DNA of 64,000 nt from Chromobotia macracanthus (taxonomy: Eukaryota > Chordata > Actinopteri > Cypriniformes > Botiidae). Numbering within the stretch: the stretch's first letter is position 1; each line of letters begins with the position of its first letter. Below the pieces are notes generated by a model that was given only the letters and a program-made list of their open reading frames with translations, was not told the DNA's origin and searched no databases. Where the stretch lies: assembly GCA_036877525.1 (NCBI GenBank), contig JAZGTH010000041.1, positions 434,001-498,000 of the forward strand, read 5' to 3'. A program made the translations under genes and the position numbers. This document shows, in pieces, positions 31,691 to 44,629 of this stretch.

Positions 31691-34289
31691 ATTGGCATGC
31701 ATCTTTACTTATGGACACTCAGTTCTAGAAATATATTTGTTGAGCTGTAAATGTCATGTGACAATTGACTCTTGAGTGAATCTTGCCGGACAGATGCTCT
31801 GTTACAGTCTGATCCCAGAATGCACTGCATCTTCCTACATCATTCTCTCTCTTTCCCTGCCGTTGTCAGTTTTGTTGTATGTTTGCCTCTGTGATGGAAA
31901 TGACTCGTTAATACGTGAACACACAGGTAATTGCTCACCCACTCTGTTTATAAAGTGTCTGGAGGAACGCTTGTCTTTCTCTTTCCTTATTTAGGTGCAG
32001 TCCATTTGAAGTTAGAAAATAAATTAGCTCTACTCATTTATGGCTGAGTACAATAAAAGGCGCTATAATTTCAGCACAGAAGAATGTCCCACAAGATGAT
32101 TGTCCTGCCTCACAGCTCACAGAGAATCTTCTTTTTCGTTTAGGGTTATCTACACATCTGCTCAGTGCCTGGATCCTCAACAGCACAAGCTGCACAGCAC
32201 GTGTCTGTGTTTATATTCTAGGTTTGGTCAACGTGATTTTACAAAATCCAGTAAGATATTTCTATCCAGTAATCATCAATTTTCTTTCAATTTTACTTTT
32301 ATTGATGACTATATATTTTATCTTGAAAACACTGATTCAATTGATGTTTGCTGATGATTACTAGTTAATGTTGCTCACTAATCACATCCTTCAAGAAGAG
32401 TGCTGATCAGACCTGTTGCAGTTAATTAATTCAAGACAAAGAAAATATATATTCATAGACAACTTTACTAGTGGTGGTAAAAGAAGCTTTGCGATTGAAG
32501 GACTTTTTAGAGTGATCTGGTGCAGATGGAGAACACTAGCAGTCCCAGCATTGATCCTGTATGCCTATAGGTATGGGGCATGAGTGCAACTCTTCCCTGC
32601 TCATTTGATAGGCCCTATTGTCCAGCTAGCATAAAATTCAAGAAAGCACTGACTTGGAAAAGGTCTTGTCCAAGAATCACTCATTTAGTTCCCTTTCCTG
32701 TAGGCTACATTGTTATACCAGTAGTTGCAACCACTTTGAATCATATTCACAACTGACATATAGCCTGAATGGTTAGGTCATTATACATTTTTGAATAATT
32801 GGTTTGTTAATTGATGTCTTTTTGTCTATATGAGAATACAGACTATGAAGGAATGATTTTTTGTTTATTCTGTGGTCTGTTCCTCATTCCTAATTATTAG
32901 GCAGGAATATCCAAACTAAATATGCATGACTTTGTACAAATGGTACAAAGACTACAGTGAGTTACTTGTCAATATAAAGATGTGAAGATTTGATGAGATT
33001 ATAGGATGACAGTATGTGAGCAGCTGCATGAGGAACAAAGAGGAATAGACTGTATAAAAGAGAGGTAGAGAATAAATGTGTTTTGCTTCCAATTAAAGTC
33101 AAAGAGCAAATGTTCCTGACAACATGATGCTGGTTCATTTGGACATTAAACCGCTCCCCTCTGGACCAGTTATCTAAGACAAACAGTGGAGCAGTAATGG
33201 AGGGTTTCGGACTTTTAGCTTTGGTTTATGGGAATGTACTTGTTCTGTTACCATGGGGACACTGTCTACATTCCTGCTATTTCAAGAGACAGTTGGCCAA
33301 GGGAAGACAGAAATTGTCCCAAATTTATGTTTTATACACTGAGGTGGTGAAATAAGGACAAACACTGAGGGTGCAGTTGTGTGTCTCAAAGGACACATTG
33401 TACAAACACAGTGATGAAACACAGCAGTCTTCTGCACTGAAGCAACTGCCAATCCTAACCCTCACCTGGTGCAGCCAGTACAGAAGACTCAGAATTACAC
33501 GTGTAGTCATACAGCAGATTCATCAGTAAACGCAAACACACACCTTATAATATAGAAGTTATAGTATAATAAAATTCACATTTGTCTGTTCTCATCATCT
33601 CTGCAAATCCTGATACTGGTGAATACTGGAGTGCTGAAATGAAAATACAATAAAGGTGTGAATTTCAGAACATGAGTGGAATTCATAAAGAGAGACACAC
33701 AAAACTCTGTAATTTGTCAGTGTAGATCTCCACAGCCTCATAAAATATATCAGTGATTCTGAGGATGTATTTTCACTGAAAGAGAAAAGTAATTGTCACA
33801 AAGTCCCAATCTCTTATTGTGTGAGACTTACAGTAGAGCAAGAGCAGCCTTACACTTCTGCTTAGACCTTTCTGAGTTGTTAATTGGATTTGGCTCTGTT
33901 CAACAATGATAAAAGCCACGAAATACACTGTGGAGACATGAACTAATTTTCTTTTATAGAAAATCTGTTGTATTGTAGATGTTTTAGTACATTAGATAAT
34001 GTGTTCCTAGAGGGGCTTTGGGAATATAGTGATTTATTCAAGACCAAAAACAATCCAATGTGTCCCAAAGTACCTTACTGATCAAAGTTTTTCTGGGGCT
34101 GATCCAAATGGAATTCTTCTTTGCCACAAAGATGAAGTCAGCGGTAGAGGCATGAACAGGAGTGAGAGGAGGGAGGGGCTTAGGGGAATTTGAGAAGCAG
34201 GAGACTCTGCAGGAATAGTTGGAAACTAAGGGTGTTACATTCGATTGGCTAATAATCACTTTCTATGACTTGATCAGTGATCACACGTA
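31691..34289. other. Non-coding stretch, nothing firm
   Basis: No supported gene or classified repeat. It contains short ORFs without family resemblance. A CACAGTG heptamer near 33404 was tested as a recombination signal and rejected. Confidence 0.4.
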
Positions 34290-34948
34290 CCAGTGATGAA
34301 AAGACTTGAACCATGTTTCAAACTCTAGCACAGGGGAGGGAGAACGCAAACGCAAGCCAGCTTGATACAAAATAAACTTTATTAACAGAAACTCCCTTTG
34401 AGGGGGAAAACAGAAACAAACCATGAAACATAATATAAACAAGAACTCCCTCGAGGGGGAAAAACAAAAACCCAGCACCAAGTGTAAAACTAAAATAATA
34501 ACTGACAATAGACACTGAACAGTAGGCAAAACAGACAACAGGCAAAACAGGCAAACAGGCAAAACAAACCATCACAAGACAGCAAACACAAGGGCATTAA
34601 GTAGACAAAACCAAGGCAGGTAACAAGGACAGACAGGGGTAACAGGGAGTAACAGGGGAATTAACTAATGATGGGATAATTACGAGGGATCGAGAGAGTG
34701 GGGTCAAGAACGAGACAGGAGAGCACATGGCACAAAGTAAACAAACAATAGCCATTTGCTTCCACACATAACAAAGATACAGAGCATGAGTCTAGATCCT
34801 GACTCCAGGAAACAAGAACCAAGACTAGGATTGAGTCAGGATCCAGACAACATGCTCTGACACAAAAACACAGGGAAGTCAGGATCCTGGCAAGAGAATA
34901 CAAGACACACTCAAGACATGAAGCCAGGACATTCTTAGTATGACATCT
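34290..34948 (-). repeat. LTR-like sequence (minus), probably Gypsy/ERV type
   Basis: On the minus strand the segment begins TGTCATACTAAG and near the other end has TTAATAAAGTTTATTTTG, a polyadenylation signal context (34366-34384). A GGGAGTT/CCCCCTC-containing unit occurs twice (near 34390 and 34448), a local duplication. I could not fix a TSD or the exact end. Confidence 0.45.
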
Positions 34949-34977
34949 AAAGAAACAATGTAAGATTTAATACAACT

Positions 34978-36213
34978 GTAGTGTCTGAGACAGATAAGAC
35001 ACACTACAACTGGTTATATTTCATGAATATAACTACATATACCTTACTCCAAAAACAACCTATGCTCTTGGAGTGTCTGTAAAACTACCCCCAAACTGCC
35101 ATTAACACCCAGATGCAGACCAGGCCTCCAGTGACCATAGCAACACATAGATAAGACTGTTTTACAACCCAAAGGAATGTAGAGAGATTCACTCTCACTT
35201 CATTTCCTTTGAGAATGCACAAAGAAACCATTTCTAACATAGAATGCATAACAGAAATGCATAAATGCATGTATCCAATATGCCACATGCTATGTCTTTA
35301 ATGTTTTGTGTTTGTATATGTACTAATGCTAAGTGCACATTTAAATTAATGTTTTAGTCACCTTGTTAATCAAGATCACATGTACCTGTGTGTAGTATCT
35401 ATGACTTGCATTTTTCATATCTTGAACATTAGTGTTCATAACATTTAGATAACTTTGGTTGATATTAATATTTTAAAACTTCTGAAGATTTCCATCTTGA
35501 CATCCAATCAAATTCCATATGCAAAACAGCATGTTGGAAGACAGAGTTAACTTTCCCTCAGAGAGGACCACCTCTGTTTGGATCACACAACTCTTCACAG
35601 TCTGACATCCTCGCCTGTTTAAATAACCAGTGTCCAAGAACACAAGGGTCTCTTTGGTCTGTCGTCTTTGGTCTCTCTTTGGTCTTGTCTTCTGCAGTCA
35701 TTCAAGGACTCTCAACAGGATAAGAATGCTGAACTAGAAGTTCTCAGCAGACCTTTAAACTTATGGCAGGCTGCGGCCTAGTCTTTCCATTCATCAAAGA
35801 CCTCTGCGTGAAACTGGTTTTCTCCCTCTCATTAATACAGCATCCAGCAAAGTTCAGCTGGAGCCCCAACTAACTGCATCAGGACACTTTCCTTCAATGG
35901 GCAAGACATGCAAGTATCATACTTGGTCTAAGTAATTAAGGAATTAACTATCATTAGCTGTTTCTCTGAGATGCGTTGGAATTAAAAAAACGATGGTTCG
36001 TTCAGGCTGTTGATCTCCTGATTTTCCAAAAATCTTATACAGATTAGCATTGAAAGAGGTTAAAGAAGAGTAAAGCTCAAAGTATGCGTTGTGTGTTTGT
36101 GTATGTTTGAATAGTATGTGTTTAGTGTAATTAATAAAGTCTTGTTTGTATCACACGTAATGTTGTGGTGGTTCTTTCTCAAAATCTAAAGTCCCTAATT
36201 CTGATCTTTGCTA
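34978..36213 (+). repeat. Possible large LTR or solo LTR (unclassified)
   Basis: Begins TGTAGTGTCTGAGAC and ends TTGCTACA, with inverted TGTAG/CTACA ends, a TATA-like TTTAAATAACC near 35620, and a polyadenylation signal AATAAAGTC near 36131 followed by a GT-rich stretch. The order promoter-polyA fits an LTR of about 1.2 kb. No TSD and no partner LTR were found, so this is tentative. Confidence 0.3.
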
Positions 36214-36955
36214 CATGCTCTATAAGAGTGTCAAATCAATGTATTACATTACATTGATTATGATTTCCCCAAATCGTTGATTGATTCTAATCAATTTGTA
36301 TTATTTCCAATTGGAATAATATTTGTTTCCCTTACACAGGGAATAGTGGGGAATAGATCTATTAACATTCATTGAGTGAACTTGTTTATAAATAATTACA
36401 TCTTTGGTGGAGAATGCTTTATTTGTGAACAAAACTCAATATGAACCCCCTTTATAGATTTATTACACAAAAGAGTGCTGTAGGATGTTGACACTAATAG
36501 TGTTTCATTCATGAACAAATCTGTGTTTGAACAAATCTATCAATCTTCAAATTATTCTTGTTCACTTTCATTCACTCATATTTTTTGTTATTGAACTATT
36601 TGTTATTGTCTATTTGTTATTGAAATCTTCTTGTTAAGCATGTGACCTTGTGATGCAGTGGCTTTTCTTGTCTTCTGAGAATACATATAGAGTGAACAAA
36701 GAAGCCTCAAAAATTTGATTGGGACTTAATATGTCCACAACCGAACTGTATAAACAAAACATACATTTCAATCAACATTTGAGTCTTGTTCATAAAGCGA
36801 GAAAGAGGCTAGAGGACTGTGTGTAAATGACTGGACAGGATTTTTGCTCTTCACCCAAGAAAATGATTCTGTCACTAAATAACGTAAAATTTGATTGAGT
36901 AATTTTTAATAGAATTTCAATTACTACATGCTCAGATCTGTCAAAACATTACAAT
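36214..36955. other. AT-rich stretch, nothing recognised
   Basis: No gene or classified repeat seen. It contains a 12-bp palindrome TTCCAATTGGAA near 36308. Confidence 0.4.
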
Positions 36956-37640
36956 TTGCTGATTACTTACAAGGCCCTGAATGGTGTAGCTCCTCAATAA
37001 CTAAGCAAGCTCCTCTCTTATTACAGTCCTTCACGTTCACTGCAATCTGCAAATCTTGACCAATTGATAATACCCAGAATTTCAAAATCAAGCACACAAA
37101 CTCTGAAACAGTCCTCCCAGTATTGTCCGGGAGGCAGATACACTATGTCAGTTTAAATCTAGATTAAAGATCCACCTCTTCAATCTAGCCTACACATAGT
37201 CCTATGGATTTATTACACAAACCCCTTAAGGGATTGTTAGGCTGCAATAATTAGGTAATCCGGAACTGGGGACACTTCCCATAAAGAACATTGGTACTGG
37301 CTCCACACAAAATCTGTCTGTTTTTAATTTCCCCAAGGTCCTGTAGTCATCTGGATCAGAACTTTATCAAGACCAGATGGTGGGGGACAGGATGGTACGA
37401 CTCCTGAGACAGATCATCAGGATTTGATGGACTTCTTTAGTAAACTTACCATTATCTACATACCTACCTCCAGCCTAGTTAGTTTCTATATTTTGTTCCC
37501 TGCCTAGTCTAAGCAGTGTGATGTTATAGCTGCAATTAGTAACATTATGCTTCTGTCGCCATTTTTGTTGGTAACATTTCTCAGTGCCTGATACATTGTC
37601 AGATATAATTAGACCCCACAGTCTTAAATCAATAAATATA
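36956..37640 (+). mobile_element. LINE RT C-terminus and 3' UTR fragment
   Basis: Translation of 36956-37205 gives LITYKALNGVAPQ, LLSYYSPSRSL, and near the end FKSRLKIHLFNLAYT (read across a frame change), the characteristic C-terminal region of a fish L2-like LINE reverse transcriptase. The following sequence to 37640 is its likely 3' UTR. An inverted copy of 37375-37640 occurs at 49860-50115. No catalytic domain is present. Confidence 0.7.
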
Positions 37641-38609
37641 TATAAATAAATTTGAATTATTACATTTTCTGTTTCCCTTTGAAGAGACAAAACAAGAAGT
37701 ATTAGCTTCAACAGCATCTGCAGTAGTGCCATCCCATCTATCATCACTCTGAAGCATAAAAGATAGGGTAGGCAATTTTCTTTGTTATGCTGGTTAAAAG
37801 TTTAAATATCTTCTGTGGAAGGCGCAGGGCCATAACGTTCACCCAATCTTTGCATTTAGTTTGAATGTCGTACTTGCCTATTAAACTATGTACATCTTCA
37901 TGTGTTGGAGGACGCCTGAATTTGAAGAGCACTCTGAAGGGAGGGCAGAATCTTATGCTTTCAAAATTATCTTACTGTTGCTGTTGCGAGAAGGATCTCT
38001 TATCTTTTACTTCCACCACAGCCCATATGAAGATGACCACATCAGCCTTTGATCAATTACTTTGTCACAGTGACTTGTGCTGAACGCTGTCTGCAGTTCA
38101 CACACAGTTCAGATTCACAATGATTGATCAAAGACCCAACAGTGTTTATCTTACACGACATGACAGTGATTGGTGTCTGACCTCTCAGAGCCACAGCCCA
38201 TATGAAGTTCAAGTTTATTTGTGGAAGTTCAAGTTTATTTCTGTAGCGCTTTTCACTGTGTGCATTGTCGCAAAGCAGCTTCACATGAAACATTTGAACA
38301 AGGAGAAAACAGGGAAAATATGAAAAAATATCTTCATTAAGAAATCAAAATACTTTGGCAATGATTATAAGAATTATAGATTAAATCAGGCTGAGTGTGA
38401 GTCAGTCCTCTTTAGTCTGAACACTGTCAGTTAAGATTTACAGTAATAGTGGTATATCAGATGTATAATGTTTATGTAAATAATATAAAATATTCAGTAT
38501 TTTATTTTACTAATATTTAGATTCATTTGTATAGATTTCTACAAAGACGTTTGATTAGTTTTGTGATCATTACTTGTCCTCTAATTGCATGACTCAAGAC
38601 ACAGATGTT
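37641..38609. other. Non-coding stretch with a short repeat tail
   Basis: No gene. At 38195-38290, GTTCAAGTTTATTT occurs twice, followed by TAGCGCTTTTCACTGT and AAGCAGCTTCACATGAA, the terminal motif of abundant fish LINE/SINE families. CACAGCCCATATGAAG also occurs twice (about 38017 and 38188). Confidence 0.5.
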
Positions 38610-38815
38610 GTAATACAGCACACTATGGTAGTTTTGAAAGCATACCAGGCTGAACTGCTTAAAGGCCAGAACCATGTTGGTGGGGGCCTCTGTGCCACCA
38701 AGTGGATGGCCTGTGTCATTGGTTGTTTTATGACTGCTTTGGTGGCAACAGAGAGGCACCTGTGGTTTAACTTACTGGACTTGAGGACACTGCAGTCTCA
38801 TTTATCTTTCATTAT
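38610..38815 (+). pseudogene. DIRS Gag scrap, second subfamily
   Basis: Translation VVLKAYQAELLKGQNHVGGG and later TALVATERHLWFNLLDLRTL matches the Gag block of the plus-strand DIRS at 59520-59760 rather than the DIRS A/B/C/E type. About 200 bp survives. The perfect hairpin at 38817 follows at once. Confidence 0.65.
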
Positions 38816-38816
38816 A

Positions 38817-38865
38817 TTCATCTGTACTTTACATCTCCCGATGGGAGATGTAAAGTACAGATGAA
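38817..38865. repeat. Perfect hairpin, 23-bp arms, 3-nt loop
   Basis: The left arm 38817-38839 (TTCATCTGTACTTTACATC and four more bases) is followed by the loop GAT and the exact reverse complement at 38843-38865. The absence of any mismatch suggests recent formation or selection. Confidence 0.92.
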
Positions 38866-39430
38866 AACTCAGGATGAAAACTTGTGTGCGATTCATGTAT
38901 TAACTGACGAGCATCTGAGTTGTGACCAACCAATCTTAGCACAGAATCAGCAACAGCAGGAGTGCTCATGAATAAACATGAAAGCTCAGACATAGCACAC
39001 ACACTTTGTGTTGTGCGTTACAGACACTGTGTTGAGTAAAGATAGTTTCTGCTGATCAACACATCTATCTGAACCCAAAACTTTTTTTTTGCACAGTTCA
39101 CATTGTCTGGATTAAGATTTAATGAATATAAAGTGTTACCCACACAGATGTTTTTTAAAGGTAAGATGTTCACGCTGGTGTTTAATGTTGCTTCATAAAT
39201 GTTGCCAGGGTCATGGCTGAGTGCAAAATTTGCCTTCTGTTGAAAAACAGAAGATCGGACTTCCGGTTTCAATATGAGTGGGTAACACGTGTTCAACGAC
39301 AGCTCCGCACTAAATCCAGTAGAATTTGGTCTGAACATCTTTTAATAAACTTTTATTGTTAAGAAAGGAACAAATTTTGATTTACAGTTAATTTATCTGG
39401 GTTGACGATTTAGTATATTCATAGTTAAAC

Positions 39431-40287
39431 ATGCCAGCCAAACCTCATAAACCAGCGGATCAGGCCGCGCCTGCCTCGGACTCAGAAGACGTACCAGCTA
39501 AAAAAACTCAGGACACGGGCAACGTAGCGATTCTTAGCGCAATCTCCTCTCTGCGCTCTGAAATACGTTCAATCAAATCTGACATTGGGGAGATAATAGA
39601 CTCTAAGATTGCTTAGAGAGCTTACCACGTTCCAACAGGAGGCCAGTTCTGCGATTTCAGCTGTTAAAAGCACCGTGGATGAGCATGCCTCAAAACTGAT
39701 AAGCTTGGAAGCTGACGCTTCCACGTCTTCAGATACGGTAGCCAATCTTGAACAAGAAGTGGGCCATTTAAAACAAGTGGTCAAGCAGCTTTCGGACAAA
39801 TGCATGGACCTTGAAGGATATAGTAGGAGACAGAACATTTGCATATTACACATCAAGGAAGATGCCGAGTCTGGAATTAAACCAAGTGACTTTATCAACT
39901 TTTGATGGCGGCATTATCGCTAGATAATCTGCCGCTTGTTGTTTGCGCTCATCGGTCACTGCAAAATCGTCCCAGAGATTATGAACCACCGCGGGCTTTG
40001 GTCATTCGGCTACACTACACCCACGAAATGGAAGAAATCCTGCAGAAGGCGGTCAAAATGCAGCAAGTCACTTTCAAGGGGCAATCAACATCTTCCCAGA
40101 TTACCCTCCAGTAATCTTTTCCACACTTTTCAAACGAGCAAGGGAATTGCTGAAGGACAAACCTGGTGTCAAGTACGGTCTACAGTACCCAGCAAAGTTA
40201 AGGGTCTCATACAATGGAAAGGAACATTATTTCACAGATCCAGATAAGGCCGTTAAGTTTGCAGAAAACTGCTTCAGATCGGAGTGA
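39431..40287 (+). pseudogene. L1-like ORF1 (coiled coil and RNA-binding domain)
   Basis: Starts at ATG 39431 with a lysine/proline/acidic N-terminus. It breaks at 39616 and goes on in other frames: a coiled-coil-like stretch (STVDEHASKLISLEADAS, ...VGHLKQVVKQLSDKC) at 39609-39800, then DLEGYSRRQNICI, the conserved entry to the RRM of L1 ORF1 proteins, and a C-terminal domain to about 40287. In active relatives this trimeric protein binds element RNA. At least three frame breaks are present. Confidence 0.8.
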
Positions 40288-40779
40288 CTGTTCTAAACAT
40301 GGCACGTAATTGAGATAAGTACGAGCAATATATCACACACGCTGAGTGTAATTATTTAGTTTTGTAACCACAACCTATTCTGTACCTGTTCCTTCTCTTG
40401 TTCTTCTATCTTCTATATGCTTCCGAATTTCTCTAATGTGGAGCTATGTTAATTAATGTTTGAAGGTCAACGAATAATATATTCATGTTAAACTTTTTCT
40501 GGAATATTTAATTCTGTTATTATTTATACTATTACTGTTCTGATACTAATTTGTTAATTCAGTTCACTTCGTCTCACACCGCAGGTTTTAGTTGTCGGTT
40601 AGATGATGGTCACATTTAAAATCGCTTTCTGCAGATGTAATTTTTTTGCAGGAAATGCTTTTTGCCCTTGCTTTGCTTTTTTGCAGGAAATGCCCTTGAT
40701 TCTAAGGACAAGTTGAAATGCAGATGGATAGGAAATATATATCAGTCCAATTTTTCTGTTAAAGCTTGAGGGGTCGCTA

Positions 40780-41290
40780 TCCTAATACGAAAAGGTGTGC
40801 CATTTAAGCTTACAACATTGAAAACCGATAAAGAGGGTCGATACATCATATTGTCTGGCGAGATATGCTCTTTTCCTATTACTTTAGTGAATGTCTACGC
40901 CCCAAATTGTGATGAACCAGATTTTTTCAAGAAGTTTTTGCTCTTATTCCTAATATGTCTTAAACTAATCTCATCATGGGGGGGACTTTAATTGTGTCCT
41001 AGATGCGTACCTGGACAGATCATCTTCCAAGAGAGCCCCTCAGTCTAATTCAAGGAATTTTTAAAATGCATTTATTAACAACTTTAGTAGATATATGGAG
41101 ACTTTTTCATCCCACTGCGAGAGATTATACCTTTCATTCACAAGTTCATAATGTATATACATGCATTGATTACTTTCTTGTAGAAAACAAATTAAACTCT
41201 AATGTTATGAACAATAAGATCCATGATATAATAATTTCAGATCATGCTCCTATCACATTTGAACTTGCCATCAGTAATTTAACATCCTCA
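40780..41290 (+). pseudogene. L1-like ORF2 endonuclease part
   Basis: VPFKLTTLKTDKEGRYIILS and NVYAPNCDEPDFFKKF (40797-40940) are the middle of an APE-like endonuclease; the N-terminal part is gone or degenerate. A frameshift near 41000 follows. Then DYTFHSQVHNVYTCIDYFLV and IISDHAPITFEL, containing the SDH catalytic box, occur at about 41125-41268. Confidence 0.8.
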
Positions 41291-41869
41291 TGTCCTGTGT
41301 GGAGAATGGATCCTCGACTTGTCAGTGATCCTAAATTTGAAGATTACATGCTTACACAATTTGAAATATTTTTTGAGAATAATGATACCCCGGAAGTTTC
41401 ACCAGGACTTTTGTGGGAAGCCTTTTTAAGAGGATGTGTTATTTCTTATCAGGGGTCCAGAAATAAACTGTATAAAGCAAAACTTCATCTTCAACTTCAA
41501 ATTCATCTGTTAGATAACAAAAATGCACAAAATCCCTCATTGGAAACATACAAAAAAATTCTACAGTTAAGATATGAGTATAATAAAATTGTTTCAGACA
41601 AACTAAGTAAATCATTCCTTTTCATTAAACAGAAATATTTTGAATTTGGGGATAAACCACATAAATTACTTGCAAGACAGTTACATAAATTAGAAAATGA
41701 TAAGATAATTCATAAGATTAAGACAAAACTTGGAGGACAGTTTATCTCATCTAAGGATATAAACAACTGTTTTAAGGAATTCTATTCAGCTTTATACTCC
41801 TCTAATCCTTGCATTGACTTGCGAGCTATGGATGCGTTACTCAGGGTGAGCGTGATTCCCTTAGGATAA
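41003..41869 (+). pseudogene. L1-like ORF2, endonuclease end to RT linker
   Basis: The longest intact frame of the element, 288 codons. It covers the last endonuclease motifs, then the lysine-rich linker typical of L1 ORF2 (QLHKLENDKIIHKIKTKLGG) and the start of the RT (FKEFYSALYSS). The ATG at its start is internal to ORF2 and not a true initiator. It stops at 41869, and RT continues in another frame. Confidence 0.82.
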
Positions 41870-41879
41870 GGATTTATCT

Positions 41880-43361
41880 TTAGTAGAGTTAAAAACACAG
41901 TAAATTCCTTAAAGAGTGGTAAAACTCTGGGGCCAGATGGCTTGCCCTCTGAATTATATAAAAAATTTAATGATATACTTTCCCCCTACCTGCTTGGAAC
42001 ATTTGAAGAGGCATTAGTGTCTGGGTTACCATCAACATTCAATGAAGCAATCATAACTGTTATTCCCAAAAAAGGTTAAAATACAGAAGAGGTGGAGGGA
42101 TACAGACCGATCTCTCTCCTTAAGTTAGATCAGAAGATACTGCTGTCAAAGACTCTCGCAAATAGACTTAGATAGATTAATTAGTGGTCTAATTTATCCT
42201 GATCAGAATGGATTTATTCCTGGCAGGAATGTCTCTCAGAATACTCTCTCAGAATACCACTCCAAAGCTATTCAAGATAATCTGGTAATAATCTCTCTCG
42301 ACACTGAAAAAGCATTCGATCGAGTGGAATGGCACTATCTTTTCGCAGTGTTAGATAAATTTGATAAATTTATAGATTGGATTAAGATTTTGTTTAAAAG
42401 TCCTACAGCTCAAGTATTAACTAATAATACCTTGTCTAGACCCTTTAGTTTCCAGAGAGGGACTAGGCAAGGTTGCCCCCTTTCTCCTCTTTTATTTGCG
42501 TTGACCGTAGAGCCCCTTGCTTAATCAATTTGTTCTGACCCTTTTATCCATGGCTTTAATACTTTAAATACAGAAAATAAAATATCGTTATATTCAGATG
42601 ATATTCTGCTCTATATTACCAAGCCCCACGTGAGTCTTCCGGTTATTCTGAACACTAAACCCCAAATATGTCCCAAAAACATTAATAAAGTTAATAATAA
42701 ATAATAAATAAATAAAAGTGAGCTAATGTCCATTGGACTAAAAGATTTGTCTTCGATACAATCTTCTCCATTTAAGGTTTCTATGGAAAAATTTATCTTG
42801 GAAATAAATCTTGGAATTGTAGTTACTAACAAATATTCTTTGCTCTCAAAGGCCAACTTTATCCCTTTAATTTATAAATTACAAGCTAATATACAGTTTT
42901 GGAGTGCACTCCCAATTTCTTTATTCAGCAGAATAAATGCAATTAAAATGATATTCTTACCACTGATACTGTATCTATTTCAGAATATTCCAATCTTTCT
43001 ACCTAAATCCTTTTTTAAGCAATTGGATTCAATTACTCTTCCGTTCTTGTGGAGATATAAAAATCACAGAGTTAAGAAGGCACATCTTTGTAAAGCTAAA
43101 CAAGAGGGAGGTCTAGCACTCCCAGGCTTTCGTCTTTATTACTGGGCTTCTTACGTCACACAAATTTCAGTGTGGTTGGATGATTATAGCAATCCTCCAA
43201 AATGGTTCCAAATAGTTCTTGATCAGTGTTATCCCTACAATCTGGGAGCTGTGATTCTTTCCCCAGTAACTTTAGATCATTCTATCTTCAATAATAGTAT
43301 TGTAATTCGGAATTTACTTTGTATCTGGAAACAGATAAAAGAAGCTGCAACAAAAATTTAA
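41880..43361 (+). pseudogene. L1-like ORF2 reverse transcriptase and C-terminal region
   Basis: SLKSGKTLGPDGLPSELYKK (about 41905-41965), EGYRPISLL, NGFIPGRN, LDTEKAFDRVEW (motif A, about 42298-42333), RQGCPLSPLLFALT (motif B) and LYSDDILLYI (active site, near 42590-42620) appear in order over several frames. A large C-terminal ORF (42726-43361) contains LPFLWRYKNHRVKKAHLCKA and QEGGLALPGFRLYYWAS, conserved in L1 ORF2. About 25 nt of simple AATAA-type sequence lies near 42690. Non-functional. Confidence 0.85.
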
Positions 43362-44352
43362 ACTTCCCCAGAATCATTTTTTAGATTTCTACAGATCAGG
43401 AATTATATACGTGCTCATATACATTCATTGGATAATACTTCACCCTCAATTATTGATAAGTGTCTTGATCAGTGTAAAGGAAGTAAAAAGGCATTATCAA
43501 TAATTTATGATCTGCTGCAATCCTTTAATTCACTACTACTCTACTAGATTTCTTAAGGAAGAATGGGAGAAAGAATTTGGTGTGGAAATCTCGGAAGAAA
43601 TATGACAGCAGAGTTTAAAAGATATTAATAAACATTCTATCAATTCTAGACACTGCCTTATTCAGTTAAGGTCATTCACAGATTACATTATTCAAAAAAG
43701 AAACTGCACAGAATTTTCCAAAATGTTTCACCCCTTTGTGACAAGTGTAATTCAATAGAAGCAGATTTGTCCCATAGTTTTATTTTTTGCTCTAAAATAC
43801 AGGGATATTAGAATGGAATTTTTAATGTGCTTTCAGAAATGTTTAGGGTACAAATGCAACCTGATCCGGCATTGATTGTTTTGGGACTTTCTAAACATAC
43901 ACATCCATTATCAGGAGCACAACACAAACTGCTTGCATACAATTTAACTGCAGCTAAGAAATTGCTACTGTTGTTCTGGAAGAAAAATGAGGCACCTACG
44001 GTCAAGTTATGGCTTGGAGAGATAACATCTACTTTACATTTGGAATAAATCAGATAGTGTTTGAAGGGAAAATTTGAGCAGTTTGACAAAATCTGGCATC
44101 CTTTTCTGTTACCTTGATGGAAACCCTATGGACTAATGCATCATTTTGTTAATGCAATACTTTAATATTTCGTCACCATATTTCACAGTTTAATGTAAAC
44201 AGGTCTGGTAAGGAATGGTTTGGGATGTTTTGTATGTATGTGGGTATGTTTTTTTCCTTCTCTGGTTGATTGTATCTTGTATTTTAGGCAAAAGAAACAT
44301 AATATGTAAGATTGTAATCCTTCTGTAAAATATTTGTTTTCTAATAAAACTT

Positions 44353-44629
44353 ATTTGATCAAAAACAAAACCCTAGAAACCTGAGAGAGTTGCGGGACCA
44401 GATAGGACTGACCGATTCACCAACTGATAAAATGACTGACTGACATGAACAGAATACCTGACAGAGGTGAAATGCAACAAGGAGGGAAATGAGGAAAGAT
44501 GGGGAGAACAAATAAAAAGAATGATCAAGAAAAAAAGAGGAAACAAAATAAAAAAAACAGTGACACACAAAACAGCACAATCCCATAACCTAGATACAAA
44601 CTCAGAGGTCACAGCAAAAAAGTGAAACA
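44353..44629. other. Short non-coding stretch
   Basis: A-rich sequence between the LINE end and LTR-like DNA. Nothing recognised; the long minus-strand ORFs here show only low-complexity hydrophobic sequence. Confidence 0.35.

Larger units (their letters stand above)
39253..44352 (+). mobile_element. Tx1/L1-like LINE, near full length, dead
   Basis: A 5.1-kb LINE with a 5' UTR beginning near ACTTCCGGTTTCAATATGAG, an ORF1 region (39431-40290), an ORF2 region with endonuclease, RT and C-terminal part (40780-43370 and beyond), and a 3' UTR ending at CTAATAAAACTTATTTG. Both ORFs are split by stops and frameshifts. Protein style fits the Tx1/L1 group of fish. Confidence 0.85.

Noticed and set aside
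33400..33450. CACAGTG near 33404, considered as an immunoglobulin-type recombination signal
   Set aside because: No ACAAAAACC-like nonamer at 12 or 23 bp, and the neighbouring frames show no V-domain sequence.
34281..34575. Long minus-strand hydrophobic ORFs as membrane proteins
   Set aside because: They are translations of low-complexity, AAAC-rich LTR-like DNA; no family motif or conserved start.
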